Counted from the first letter of the stretch, positions 1 through 7,105 are shown. The stretch is DNA of 8,361 nt from an uncultured Eubacteriales bacterium (GCA_900320235.1 ONRO01000281.1:1-8361); one strand, 5' to 3'. A program made the numbers and translations. Notes: generated by a model not told the origin, from the sequence alone.

Positions 1-33
1 ATAAGAAAATTTTCGCCGGTTCAGATGTTATTC

Positions 34-61
34 TTGACATCAGGATAAAAAGAGTTATAAT
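34..61 (+). promoter_or_regulatory. Sigma-A type promoter for the alaS T-box transcript
   Basis: A perfect -35 hexamer TTGACA (34-39) is followed after 16 bp by a perfect -10 hexamer TATAAT (56-61). Transcription should start near position 68, about 25 nt before the first T-box stem and about 300 nt before the alaS start codon. Such a strong promoter fits a gene whose real control is termination in the leader. The hexamers are seen directly; the start site is inferred. Confidence 0.88.
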
Positions 62-92
62 ATATATGTGGCATAATGACTTTAATTTAATA

Positions 93-316
93 CTCCGGCT
101 ATGATGAGAAAAAGAGCGGAAAAGGCACTAAAGAGAGGGGAGCAATGGTGAGATATCCCTGTGAAACTGACTGCTCGGGCTGACTCGGAGCCTCTGTGAA
201 AAACACAGCGTATGACTGCGTTAAGGTCAGAAGAGTGGTATTCAGCAAAGCTGTATACAATTTGGGTGGTAACACGGATCCTTTCGTCCCATGATGAAGG
301 AATCCGTGTTTTTTGT
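93..316 (+). promoter_or_regulatory. T-box leader (tRNA-Ala riboswitch) controlling alaS
   Basis: This leader senses uncharged tRNA-Ala and allows readthrough into alaS when alanine charging is low. The base of Stem I pairs CTCCG (93-97) with CGGAG (186-190). An upper helix can pair GAGC (114-117) with GCTC (173-176), leaving a specifier loop with GCU (179-181), an alanine codon, followed by a purine as is usual. The AGAGAG and GGTGAGA motifs (132-153) match the conserved distal Stem I elements. A Stem III-like hairpin spans about 237-258. The antiterminator pairs TGGG (263-266) plus ACG (274-276) with CGT and CCCA (285-291), leaving the typical 7-nt bulge TGGTAAC (267-273). The bulge bases UGGU would pair with the ACCA end of tRNA-Ala, whose discriminator base is A. 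Specifier, bulge and downstream gene agree on alanine. Confidence 0.95.
271..316 (+). terminator. alaS: Conditional intrinsic terminator of the alaS T-box
   Basis: The left arm AACACGGATCCTT (271-283) pairs with AAGGAATCCGTGTT (297-310) with one bulged base, followed by a run of six T (309-314). The left arm overlaps the 3' part of the antiterminator (263-291), so the two structures are mutually exclusive. When uncharged tRNA-Ala stabilises the antiterminator this helix cannot form and transcription continues into alaS. Confidence 0.94.
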
Positions 317-366
317 TGTGTCTGAGGAAACCTCAGGGCACAGGAATTGAAAGGAGAAAAATAAAA

Positions 367-2991
367 ATGGAATGGACAGGACTTAACGAACTGAGAGAAA
401 AATATCTTTCTTTCTTTGAATCAAAGGGACATCTGCGACTGCCGAGCTTCCCGCTTATCCCGAGGGATGACAAGAGCCTTCTTCTTATCAACTCAGGAAT
501 GGCACCGATGAAAAAGTATTTTACAGGCGAGGTAACACCTCCGAGAAAAAGAGTAACGACCTGTCAGAAATGTATCCGTACTCCCGATATTGAAAGAGTA
601 GGTATCACAGCCAGACACGGCACATTCTTTGAAATGCTGGGTAATTTCTCATTCGGAGATTATTTCAAGCATGAGGCAACATCATGGGCATGGGAATTCT
701 GTACAAAGGTACTTGACCTTCCGGTCGATAAGATCTGGGTGTCTATCTATGAAAACGATGACGAAGCATTTGAAATCTGGACAAAGGAAGTCGGTGTTTC
801 TCCGGATCGTATTGTAAGACTCGGCAAGGAAGATAACTTCTGGGAGCATGGAGAGGGTCCCTGCGGTCCCTGTTCTGAGCTGTATTTCGACAGAGGAGAA
901 AAATACGGCTGCGGCAAACCTGACTGCGGCGTAGGCTGTGACTGCGACAGATATGTTGAATTCTGGAATAATGTATTCACCCAGTTTGATAACGACGGCA
1001 AGAATAATTATACACCGCTTGATCATCCGAATATCGATACAGGTATGGGCCTTGAGCGTCTTGCATGTATAATGCAGGGTGTTGATAACCTTTTCCTTGT
1101 TGATACCGTTCAGAATATAATGAAGAAGATCAGCAGCCTTGTAAACGTAAATTACGGCGACAGCGAAAAGACGGATATTTCACTGCGTGTAATCACAGAC
1201 CATATTAGAAGCGTAACATTTATGATAGGCGACGGAGTAATGCCGTCAAATGAGGGCAGAGGATATGTACTGCGCAGACTTCTCAGAAGAGCGTCACGTC
1301 ACGGCAGACTCCTCGGAATCAAGGATCCCTTCCTTTATAAGGTAGTTGATACCGTAATAGCAGAAAACCCGGTATATCCTGAGCTTGCAGAAAAGCGTGA
1401 GATCATCACAAAGGTTATAAAAACAGAGGAAGATGCATTCGGCAGAACTCTCGATCAGGGCTTTGCAATGCTCAATGAGATCATTGAAAAAACAGAGGTC
1501 AACCGTATTTCCGGAGAGGACGCTTTCAGACTTAATGATACCTTCGGCTTCCCTGTGGATCTTATCAAGGAGATCGCTCAGGAAAAGGGTATGACAGTAG
1601 ATATCGCAGGCTATGACAAGCTTCTTTCAGAGCAGAAAAAGAGAGCAAAGGAAGCAAGAAAGAAATCAGATACAGAAGCATGGCTGAGCGATGCTGTTGA
1701 TTTCAGCGGAATAGCAAAGACAGAGTTTGTCGGTTATTCTCAGCTTGAAACACAGGCAAAGATCCTTGCAATAGTTAAGGACGGAGAAAAGACAGAATAC
1801 GCCGGAACAGGCGACGATGCAGTAATCGTTCTTGATAATACATCATTCTACGCAGAAAGCGGCGGACAGATCGGTGATGTGGGAACAATAAAAACAGCAG
1901 ATGCAGTAATATCCGTAGTTGATACAGTAAAGGATAATAACGGTATCTATATGCACCGCTGTAAGATAGATGAGGGCACAATACAGACAGGCGATGATGT
2001 CACAGCTACTGTAAACCGTGTTGCAAGATTTGCAATCATGCGTAACCATACAGCGGCACATCTTCTTCAGGCTGCACTCAGACAGGTGCTCGGCAATCAT
2101 GTTGAGCAAGCAGGTCAGCTTGTAACAGATGAAAAGCTTCGTTTTGATTTCACACATTTTTCTGCACTGACTCCAAAGGAGCTTAAAAAGGTAGAATATC
2201 TTGTAAATAAAGAGATCGCAAAGGCGTATCCCGTTGAAACAAGGGAAATGCCGATTGAAGAGGCTAAAAAGCTTGGCGCAATGGCACTTTTCGGAGAAAA
2301 ATACGGTGATGTTGTAAGAGTTGTAATAGCAGGAGATTTCTCAAGAGAGTTCTGCGGCGGTACACATATGAATAATACAGCAAAGCTCGGACTTTTCCGT
2401 ATCGTAAGCGAAAACTCCGTAGCAGCAGGTGTGCGCAGAATAGAGGCAGTAACAGGCTGGGGTATTATTGAGCTTCTTGATTCATATGACAGCACTATCA
2501 ATAATACAATGAAGGCTCTGAAAATCAAGAATTCCGCAAAGATCGCTGAATCAGCAGAAAGACTTATGGAGGAGCTGAAGGCAAAGGAAAAAGAGATAGA
2601 ATCTCTTACAGCAAAGCTTTCTTCACAGGGTGTTGATACAATGCTAAGCTCTGCAAAGAAGATAAACGGTGTTCGTGTTGCCTGCGGAAAATTTGCGGGA
2701 ACAAATTCAGCAGCGCTCAAGACAATGGCTGATACAGTTCTTGAGAAAGCACCTGACTGCATCAGCGTAATGTTTGCAGTAGACGGTGACAAGGCAAATC
2801 TCTGCGTTGCCTGCGGAAAAAATGTACAGTCGGAATCAGTACACGCAGGAAAGCTTGTAAAGGCAATAGCAGCACTTGTAGACGGTAAGGGCGGCGGAAA
2901 ACCTGAGCGTGCAATGGCAGGTGTCGGCGACATTTCAAAGATAGATCAGGCAATGGAAAAGGTATATGATATTATTGCTGAAATAATATGA
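367..2991 (+). CDS. alaS: Alanyl-tRNA synthetase, full length (874 aa)
   Basis: This cytosolic class II synthetase joins alanine to tRNA-Ala and hydrolyses Ser- or Gly-tRNA-Ala. The catalytic core occupies roughly residues 1-240: CQKCIRTPDIERVG (66-79) and RHGTFFEMLGNFSFGDYFK (83-101) around motif 2, and GMGLERLA (226-233) as motif 3. A cysteine-rich stretch (C166, C169, C182, C187, C191, C193) is common in clostridial AlaRS. The editing domain keeps its zinc ligands, HTAAH (561-565) and CGGTH (663-667). A helical stretch (about 720-760) and a C-terminal DHHA1/C-Ala region follow. Length is normal for the family (about 875). I chose the ATG at 367 because AAAGGAGA (350-357) lies at correct spacing and the protein then begins MEWTGLNELREKYLSFF, as in homologues. 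The TTG at 313 lies in the terminator tail. Expression is governed by the upstream T-box. Confidence 0.98.
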   Translation: MEWTGLNELREKYLSFFESKGHLRLPSFPLIPRDDKSLLLINSGMAPMKKYFTGEVTPPRKRVTTCQKCIRTPDIERVGITARHGTFFEMLGNFSFGDYFKHEATSWAWEFCTKVLDLPVDKIWVSIYENDDEAFEIWTKEVGVSPDRIVRLGKEDNFWEHGEGPCGPCSELYFDRGEKYGCGKPDCGVGCDCDRYVEFWNNVFTQFDNDGKNNYTPLDHPNIDTGMGLERLACIMQGVDNLFLVDTVQNIMKKISSLVNVNYGDSEKTDISLRVITDHIRSVTFMIGDGVMPSNEGRGYVLRRLLRRASRHGRLLGIKDPFLYKVVDTVIAENPVYPELAEKREIITKVIKTEEDAFGRTLDQGFAMLNEIIEKTEVNRISGEDAFRLNDTFGFPVDLIKEIAQEKGMTVDIAGYDKLLSEQKKRAKEARKKSDTEAWLSDAVDFSGIAKTEFVGYSQLETQAKILAIVKDGEKTEYAGTGDDAVIVLDNTSFYAESGGQIGDVGTIKTADAVISVVDTVKDNNGIYMHRCKIDEGTIQTGDDVTATVNRVARFAIMRNHTAAHLLQAALRQVLGNHVEQAGQLVTDEKLRFDFTHFSALTPKELKKVEYLVNKEIAKAYPVETREMPIEEAKKLGAMALFGEKYGDVVRVVIAGDFSREFCGGTHMNNTAKLGLFRIVSENSVAAGVRRIEAVTGWGIIELLDSYDSTINNTMKALKIKNSAKIAESAERLMEELKAKEKEIESLTAKLSSQGVDTMLSSAKKINGVRVACGKFAGTNSAALKTMADTVLEKAPDCISVMFAVDGDKANLCVACGKNVQSESVHAGKLVKAIAALVDGKGGGKPERAMAGVGDISKIDQAMEKVYDIIAEII
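2969..2989. repeat. Perfect 8-bp inverted repeat at the 3' end of alaS
   Basis: ATATTATT (2969-2976) and AATAATAT (2982-2989) are exact inverse complements separated by GCTGA. They sit in the last codons of alaS, about 85 bp before the Crp/Fnr-type gene. The dyad could be an operator for that regulator, but AT-rich codons for Asp-Ile-Ile-Ala-Glu-Ile-Ile can make such a palindrome by chance. It is not a terminator, because no T tract follows. Confidence 0.3.
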
Positions 2992-3023
2992 TTACTGAAT
3001 TCAGGTGATCAGAAATAACAGGA

Positions 3024-3058
3024 TCCCGCTCTGCGGAAAAAGCAGGGCGGGAATTTTT
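3024..3058 (+). terminator. Intrinsic terminator downstream of alaS
   Basis: An 11-bp GC-rich stem, TCCCGCTCTGC (3024-3034) with GCAGGGCGGGA (3042-3052), contains one G-U wobble and closes a GGAAAAA loop. ATTTTTAT follows. The tail runs directly into the ribosome binding site of the next gene (AAGGAAG, 3061-3067), so any expression of the regulator from the alaS promoter needs readthrough here. Confidence 0.92.
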
Positions 3059-3074
3059 ATAAGGAAGTGGGCAC

Positions 3075-3758
3075 ATGTCAATAGAAATACCGCAGTGCAG
3101 GCTTGTATACAGTAGATACTTTCCCTTCTGGGATAAGCTGACAGACCATCAGCGAGAGAGGCTGTGTGCAAACACAGGTGAATTCACATTCAGAAAGGGT
3201 ACAAATATACATGGTCTTGACGAAATGTGTACCGGAGCGATAATGGTGATAAGCGGCAGCCTGAGGGCATATCTTCTTTCAGAAAACGGAAGGGAAATAA
3301 CACTTTACCGATTCAAAAAGGGTGAAGTCTGTATGCTTTCAGCGTCATGTGTTCTCAAATCCATTACCTTTGATGTGATAATTGACGCAGAAGAGGACAG
3401 CGAGGTATACATAGTCCGTGGAGATGTCATGGCAAAGGTGGCAGAGGAAAATCTTTATGTAGAAAACTATGCTCTTGATAATGCAGTCAAACGGTTTTCT
3501 GATGTAGTCTGGGTGATGCAGCAGATAATGTTTCTCAGCCTTGACAAGCGTCTTGCAGTATTCCTGTGGGACGAATCAGTACGGAACGGCAGTGATAAGA
3601 TCACGCTTACACATGAACAGATCGCAAAATATATTAGCTCGGCAAGAGAAGCTGTAACGAGGATGCTCAGGTACTTTGCAGGTGAGGGGATCGTCGAAGT
3701 GACCCGCAAGGGCATAACAATTACTGACAGGGATAAACTGAGAAAGCTTATCATGTAA
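3075..3758 (+). CDS. Crp/Fnr-family transcriptional regulator (227 aa)
   Basis: This is a cytosolic DNA-binding regulator of Crp/Fnr layout and normal length. Residues about 20-125 form the cyclic-nucleotide-binding-like beta barrel, with a glycine turn (ISGSLRAYLLSENGREI, 59-75) and GEVCMLSASCVL (83-94) where CRP has its phosphate-binding cassette. The Arg-Ser/Thr pair that CRP uses to bind cAMP is absent, and two cysteines, C86 and C92, occupy the cassette, so cAMP is an unlikely ligand. A long dimerisation helix covers about 126-160. The winged helix-turn-helix is at about 178-213, with LTHEQIAKYISSAREAVTRM as its core. There is no N-terminal FNR-type Cys cluster. ATG 3075 has AAGGAAG eight bases upstream. 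No clear promoter was found in the 83-bp gap, so it may depend on alaS readthrough or a promoter inside alaS. Target genes cannot be told from sequence. Confidence 0.92.
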   Translation: MSIEIPQCRLVYSRYFPFWDKLTDHQRERLCANTGEFTFRKGTNIHGLDEMCTGAIMVISGSLRAYLLSENGREITLYRFKKGEVCMLSASCVLKSITFDVIIDAEEDSEVYIVRGDVMAKVAEENLYVENYALDNAVKRFSDVVWVMQQIMFLSLDKRLAVFLWDESVRNGSDKITLTHEQIAKYISSAREAVTRMLRYFAGEGIVEVTRKGITITDRDKLRKLIM

Positions 3759-3762
3759 AGGA

Positions 3763-3819
3763 AAAGACCTCAGAAGAACGGGAGAATAACCTGTTTTTCC
3801 GAGGTCTTTGTTCTTTTCA
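3763..3819. terminator. Long, probably bidirectional terminator between converging genes
   Basis: The left arm (3763-3782, starting AAAGACCTC) pairs with the right arm (3790-3809, ending GAGGTCTTT) in a 20-bp helix with one A-C mismatch and two G-U pairs, closed by a 7-nt loop. On the + strand GTTCTTTTC follows and ends the regulator transcript. On the - strand the arm is followed by TTTTCCTTT, which would end the transcript of the small peptide gene at 3833-3961. The helix is seen directly; use in both directions is inferred. Confidence 0.88.
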
Positions 3820-3832
3820 TAAAAACTGACTG

Positions 3833-3961
3833 TCAGTTACCGTTATTAACCGGTTCAAATGGCGTACCATTATCTTTATCCGGGTTTTCGCTTGTTGAAA
3901 TAACATCTCCTGAAGTAAAGAATATCATTTCAAGTTCAGCATCTTTATAATGTTCCTTCAT
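3833..3961 (-). CDS. Small acidic peptide (42 aa), function unknown
   Basis: This short gene reads ATG (3961-3959) to TGA (3835-3833). AGGAGG lies at 3974-3969, 7 nt before the start, an ideal ribosome binding site and the strongest reason to believe the gene. The peptide starts MKEHYKDAELEMIFFTSGDV, continues ISTSENPDKDNGTPFEPVN and ends NGN. It has an N-terminal charged segment, a short hydrophobic stretch EMIFFTSGDVIS (11-22) and a polar Asn/Asp/Pro-rich tail. There is no signal peptide, membrane helix or cysteine. The layout (short Lys/Glu head, hydrophobic strand, D-V-I-x-T-S, polar tail) recalls short hypothetical proteins I associate with Clostridia, some suspected to be precursors of modified peptides. 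No modification enzyme is visible nearby, so no function is assigned. It lies downstream of the broken repeat gene on the same strand, 134 bp away. Confidence 0.75.
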   Translation of the reverse strand: MKEHYKDAELEMIFFTSGDVISTSENPDKDNGTPFEPVNNGN

Positions 3962-3987
3962 TTATGGTCCTCCTTTATTCTGTAAGT

Positions 3988-4048
3988 ATAAGCCGGTCGG
4001 AAAGCTGAAATGCTTGTGACTCAGGGTCAAATACTGCGGCCGGCTTAT
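3988..4048. promoter_or_regulatory. 61-bp element with 9-bp inverted arms upstream of the small peptide gene
   Basis: ATAAGCCGG (3988-3996) and CCGGCTTAT (4040-4048) are exact inverse complements around a 43-nt interior that can hold a minor hairpin (AAGC 4002-4005 with GCTT 4012-4015). On the - strand it ends 13 nt before the AGGAGG of the 42-aa gene, so it would be part of that gene's leader or its spacer from the repeat gene. Neither side is followed by a T tract, so it is not a standard terminator. It might be a cis-acting RNA structure or a processing site. Function unknown. Confidence 0.4.
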
Positions 4049-4095
4049 CTCTTGAACAGGTTTGTTGTGAAAAGCTGGGCTTCGTTTTGTCTCCG

Positions 4096-7033
4096 TTACG
4101 GATAAATATAATGGTTGGTATCATGTTCAACAAAGTAACGATTAGCTTGTTCTGAATAAATATACAATGCCCTCATAAGGTTCTTCAGCTCCGGTGTTCT
4201 TTTGGCTGTAACAGGTCTTGAGAGAACCTGGTAGATATAGCTGCTGACATTGTAGTTGACGGATGCATAATTACTGTTGTCTGCATCTGTATAGATATAA
4301 AAATTGATATTGTTGAGAATGGTCTGGGGCGGACATGTATATTCTACATAATAGAATCTGCCGATAGTACCATACTCTCTGTAATAGTAATATGAATTCA
4401 AGGATGTATTCATCTTGAAGCCGATGGGATCATCTATTTCAAAATAAAGCCTGAGTACGGTCTCTGATTCAAGAGAAAGGTTTGCACCTGCGAATTTTAC
4501 ATTATCAGTATCAGTATGATCTATCTCAATACTATCGGAACTGATTTTCTGCATTTTTTCTGCAGCTGTTTCGTAATATGAATGCATTGTCTTCTACTTT
4601 TGTAACTGTTTCAGGAAGTATGATCTTTGCGGCGGGATTATCCATAAATGCGCCTGAACCGATTTCCTGAACCGGCTTTCCGCCGAGTGTTGACGGTACA
4701 GTAACAGTTTCGCCGGTGATAGCATTATTATACTTTTTGATACGGGCATAGGAATCATCTACTATTTCGTAGTTATAAGCCAGCTCGTCCATGTAACTAA
4801 TGGTATATTCATCCTGGTCAAAGGCGAAGTTTTTCTGATCTGCGAATGTGCAGATATTGAAGCCTGATGTAACTGAGATGATATCAATTGTTTTGTTTAC
4901 ATCATCTTTTCTGAATACCGCATAGTTCACGCCATCGTTATCCAGTGCGGTGGTATTTATTCCCTGTTCAATAAAGAGATAGCTGCTGCCCAGTTTCTTT
5001 GAGGAATAATACTCTGTATTATTGTTGATAGTGCCGCTTCCGGTTATGAAAAGCGGAACACTTCCTGTGTTTGCAAAAGCGTTATCGTCTATTTCCGGAA
5101 GGGAATTGTAAAGTGACAAAGGCATTACAATTGATTCTGTTTTTATTTTATAATAACTCTCCTCATACTTGTAGAAGTTACTGCCGACACTTCGCAGACC
5201 TTCAGGGAGACTAAGTGATCTGAATACATTTTTATCGCTGGTGGTTTCTGTGCCTCCGATCACTCTGAGTGAAGACGGGAACTTTACAAATCCGGCATGA
5301 ACGTCACACATAGCCAATCCATCAATAGTTTCCAGAGTTTCCGGAAGAATTATTTTTTTACCATTGAAGTAAGCTATCGAATACGGCTCCAGTTCATTGA
5401 TATCAGACTGTATATCGAGCACAGATATATCTGTATTTCCGGTGTATAGCGGAGACCTGTATGTACCCGTTGCACCTTTAATAGCAACAGTTGACGGGAT
5501 CGTAAGCTTTTCCATTGACATTGAACCTACTGCTGCAAATGAAAGTGCAGTATAAGAAGACGGGAATATTATGTCTTTGACCTTTGTACTTTTCAGAGCG
5601 ATCTCAGCAATAACAGTTGTACCATTTCTTATATGCAGCACACCGTCCTCTGGAAGAGTAGCGTCATCTATTCTGAGCAGGGCAGCTCCTGCATATACGC
5701 CGCCGTTTTCAGTCTCAATAAGCTTATCACAGCCCTCAAATGCTTTGCTGGGAGTTGAAGTTGAATAATCGTTGTCAATAAATCTCAGAGTTGAAGGAAA
5801 TTCAATTGATTGAAGCTCAGTGCAGTATTTAAAAGCGTTATATTCGATTGCTGAACAGCCCTCAGGAATTTTCAGGCTTTCTATTTTTGCCGAATGGAAC
5901 ACATTCTGATTTATATCGCAGATGCTGCCATCAAAATCAACGGTTTTTGCTTCTATCTGAGAAAAAACAGAAGTTCCCATTGAGGTGATATCGCCTTTTA
6001 TTTCTATTTTTTCTGCCGTACATTTTTCAAAAGCAGCGCCAGGTAAGTTATGGACTCCGGCAGGAAGGATTATTTCAGATGCAGTGCATCCATAGAAACA
6101 GCTCTTTCCGATTTTCGTAAGACCCTCAGGCAATTTCAGACTTGTTGCCTTACAATTATAAAAAGCATAATCAGGCAGCTCCGTTACAGTAGACGGAACG
6201 GTAATCGAAGCCGCAGTACATCCCTGGAAACAATACTTTCCGATCGTTGTAATGCCCTAATTCAATGTTACAGCCGGAGACTTGCAATAAGAAAAAGCAT
6301 ATTCACCCAGTTCCTGAACTGTAGACGGAAGAGTGATCGAAGGTGCAGAGCTATTGCTAAAACAATAATTTCCGACCTTTGTAATGCCTTCACTCAGTAT
6401 TATTTCTCCATCAAACTTATAGAAAGTCTGAAGAGGAAGTTCACTGACCGTGGACGGAATAGTTATACTGGACGCAGTACACTCTCTGAAACAAAAATCA
6501 CCCAATGTCTCGATACCCTCGTGAAGTGTTACATTTTCTGACGTACACAGATAGAAAGCTCCGTATCCAAGCTCTTTAACTGTAGACGGAATATTTATCG
6601 ACGGAATAGCAGAGGCACGGAAAGCATACTTTCCGACCTTCAGAAGTCCATCCGGGAGAGTAATGGATGTCGGAGCAAGAGCTGTATATGTTGTCTTACT
6701 GAAAGCATTTTCTCCGAGGGAAGTAACGGCATATGTAGTACCTTCATATGTAACCTCAGCCGGTACATTGATTTCAGAAGGGAAATTTCCCTCTTCGTCT
6801 TTTACAGCACATGTGACCTCTACCTGTGGGGTATCAGTATCTGACAGTACTGTGTACTTCAATCCGGAATCCTCAAATACTACCGCAGTCGTATCTCCCT
6901 CTGCATTGACTGTTATGGAAGCTATACTGCTATCCGGAAGCAACGGAAGAGCAGCATATGAAGAGGTAAGCATTAGCACGGCAAGCGAGCCGGCAAGAAT
7001 TTTTCTAAGTGTAGATGCTTTGAAATTCGCCAT
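4096..7033 (-). pseudogene. Secreted BspA-type leucine-rich-repeat protein, broken by a nonsense codon and a frameshift
   Basis: The start is ATG 7033-7031 with AAGGAGGAA (7047-7039) upstream. The product opens with a signal peptide, basic MANFKASTLRK then a hydrophobic core (12-32), with likely cleavage near SITVNA (39-44). A pre-repeat region (45-122) is followed by eleven 22-residue LRR_5/BspA-like repeats (123-363), then looser repeats and linkers to about residue 815. The C-terminal domain (4096 to about 4587) has YYY-rich strands and ends in an ALYIYSEQANRYF pattern seen in Ruminococcus extracellular proteins. Two lesions interrupt it. TAG at 6259-6257 replaces the acidic residue conserved in the odd-numbered repeats. 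Within about 4532-4592 one extra base shifts the frame, so the upstream frame stops at TAG 4534-4532 while the C-terminal domain reads in another frame. Repaired, it would be about 978 aa. As it stands only a 258-residue secreted stub is expected. Such proteins act in adhesion or surface interaction. No dockerin or sortase signal is visible. Confidence 0.88.
5945..6667 (-). repeat. Tandem 22-aa (66-bp) leucine-rich repeats, two alternating types
   Basis: Eleven consecutive units, ten of exactly 22 residues and unit 4 of 21, are visible in the translated - strand. Odd units follow L-x-E-G-I-T-K-V-G-x-Y-C-F (LPDGLLKVG, LHEGIETLG, LSEGITKVG, LPEGLTKIG). Even units follow P-S-T-V-x-E-L-x-x-x-A-F (IPSTVKELG, IPSTVSELP, LPSTVQELG, VPSTVTELP). 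This gives a 44-residue (132-bp) super-period, which suggests growth by duplication of pairs. The nonsense codon falls in unit 7, at the place where units 1, 3, 5 and 9 have Asp or Glu. Confidence 0.88.
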
Positions 7034-7038
7034 TATAA

Positions 7039-7101
7039 TTCCTCCTTGTTTTTTTACGGCTTTCAGGATACAGCGGGAGGAACCGCCGGAAGCCTGAAAA
7101 A
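7039..7101 (-). promoter_or_regulatory. Leader hairpin with anti-Shine-Dalgarno loop before the repeat-protein gene
   Basis: In the - strand RNA, GCUUUUUCAGG (7102-7092) can pair with CCUGAAAGC (7067-7059) with a 2-nt bulge, and an inner stem pairs GCGG with CCGC. The loop contains UUCCUCC (7082-7076), an exact 7-nt complement of GGAGGAA (7045-7039), the gene's ribosome binding site about 30 nt downstream. Loop and binding site could pair and block translation. The complementarity is seen directly; that it is used is inferred. It requires transcription to start upstream of about 7102. Confidence 0.4.
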
Positions 7102-7105
7102 GCAC

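Noticed and set aside
173..175. Alternative alanine specifier GCT at 173-175
   Set aside because: These bases pair with GAGC (114-117) in the upper helix; the GCT at 179-181 is in the unpaired loop between that helix and the CTCCG/CGGAG base.
313..366. Upstream TTG start extending AlaRS by 18 residues
   Set aside because: The TTG sits in the T tract of the T-box terminator and has no ribosome binding site; the ATG at 367 has one and matches the family N-terminus.
2115..2933. 272-codon open frame antisense to alaS
   Set aside because: It lies wholly opposite a well-conserved gene, gives a low-complexity Ser/Phe/Ala-rich product, and has no ribosome binding site or family match.
3988..4048. 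The inverted repeat as an intrinsic terminator of the repeat gene
   Set aside because: There is no T tract after either arm and the interior is 43 nt, too long for a normal terminator loop.
4550..4565. Programmed -1 frameshift at the A6 tract
   Set aside because: A -1 slip leads to the wrong frame; the C-terminal domain needs +1 or -2, and no stimulatory structure was evident.
6257..6259. TAG read through by suppression or recoding, for example pyrrolysine
   Set aside because: No recoding element or pyl gene is visible, and the same gene has a second lesion; ordinary loss or sequence error is simpler.
5945..6667. Regular repeats as a possible CRISPR array
   Set aside because: The 66-bp units are coding, in phase and diverged, with no identical repeats separated by unique spacers.
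6050..7097. Two open frames on the + strand (6050-6541 and 6663-7097)
   Set aside because: They are shadows of the repeat-protein gene; their periodic Arg/Ser/Leu content mirrors the 66-bp repeats of the opposite strand.
7034..7105. GTG start at 7105 for the repeat protein
   Set aside because: It would add 24 residues before the signal peptide and run through the leader hairpin; ATG 7033 has AAGGAGG at correct spacing and leads straight into a good signal peptide.
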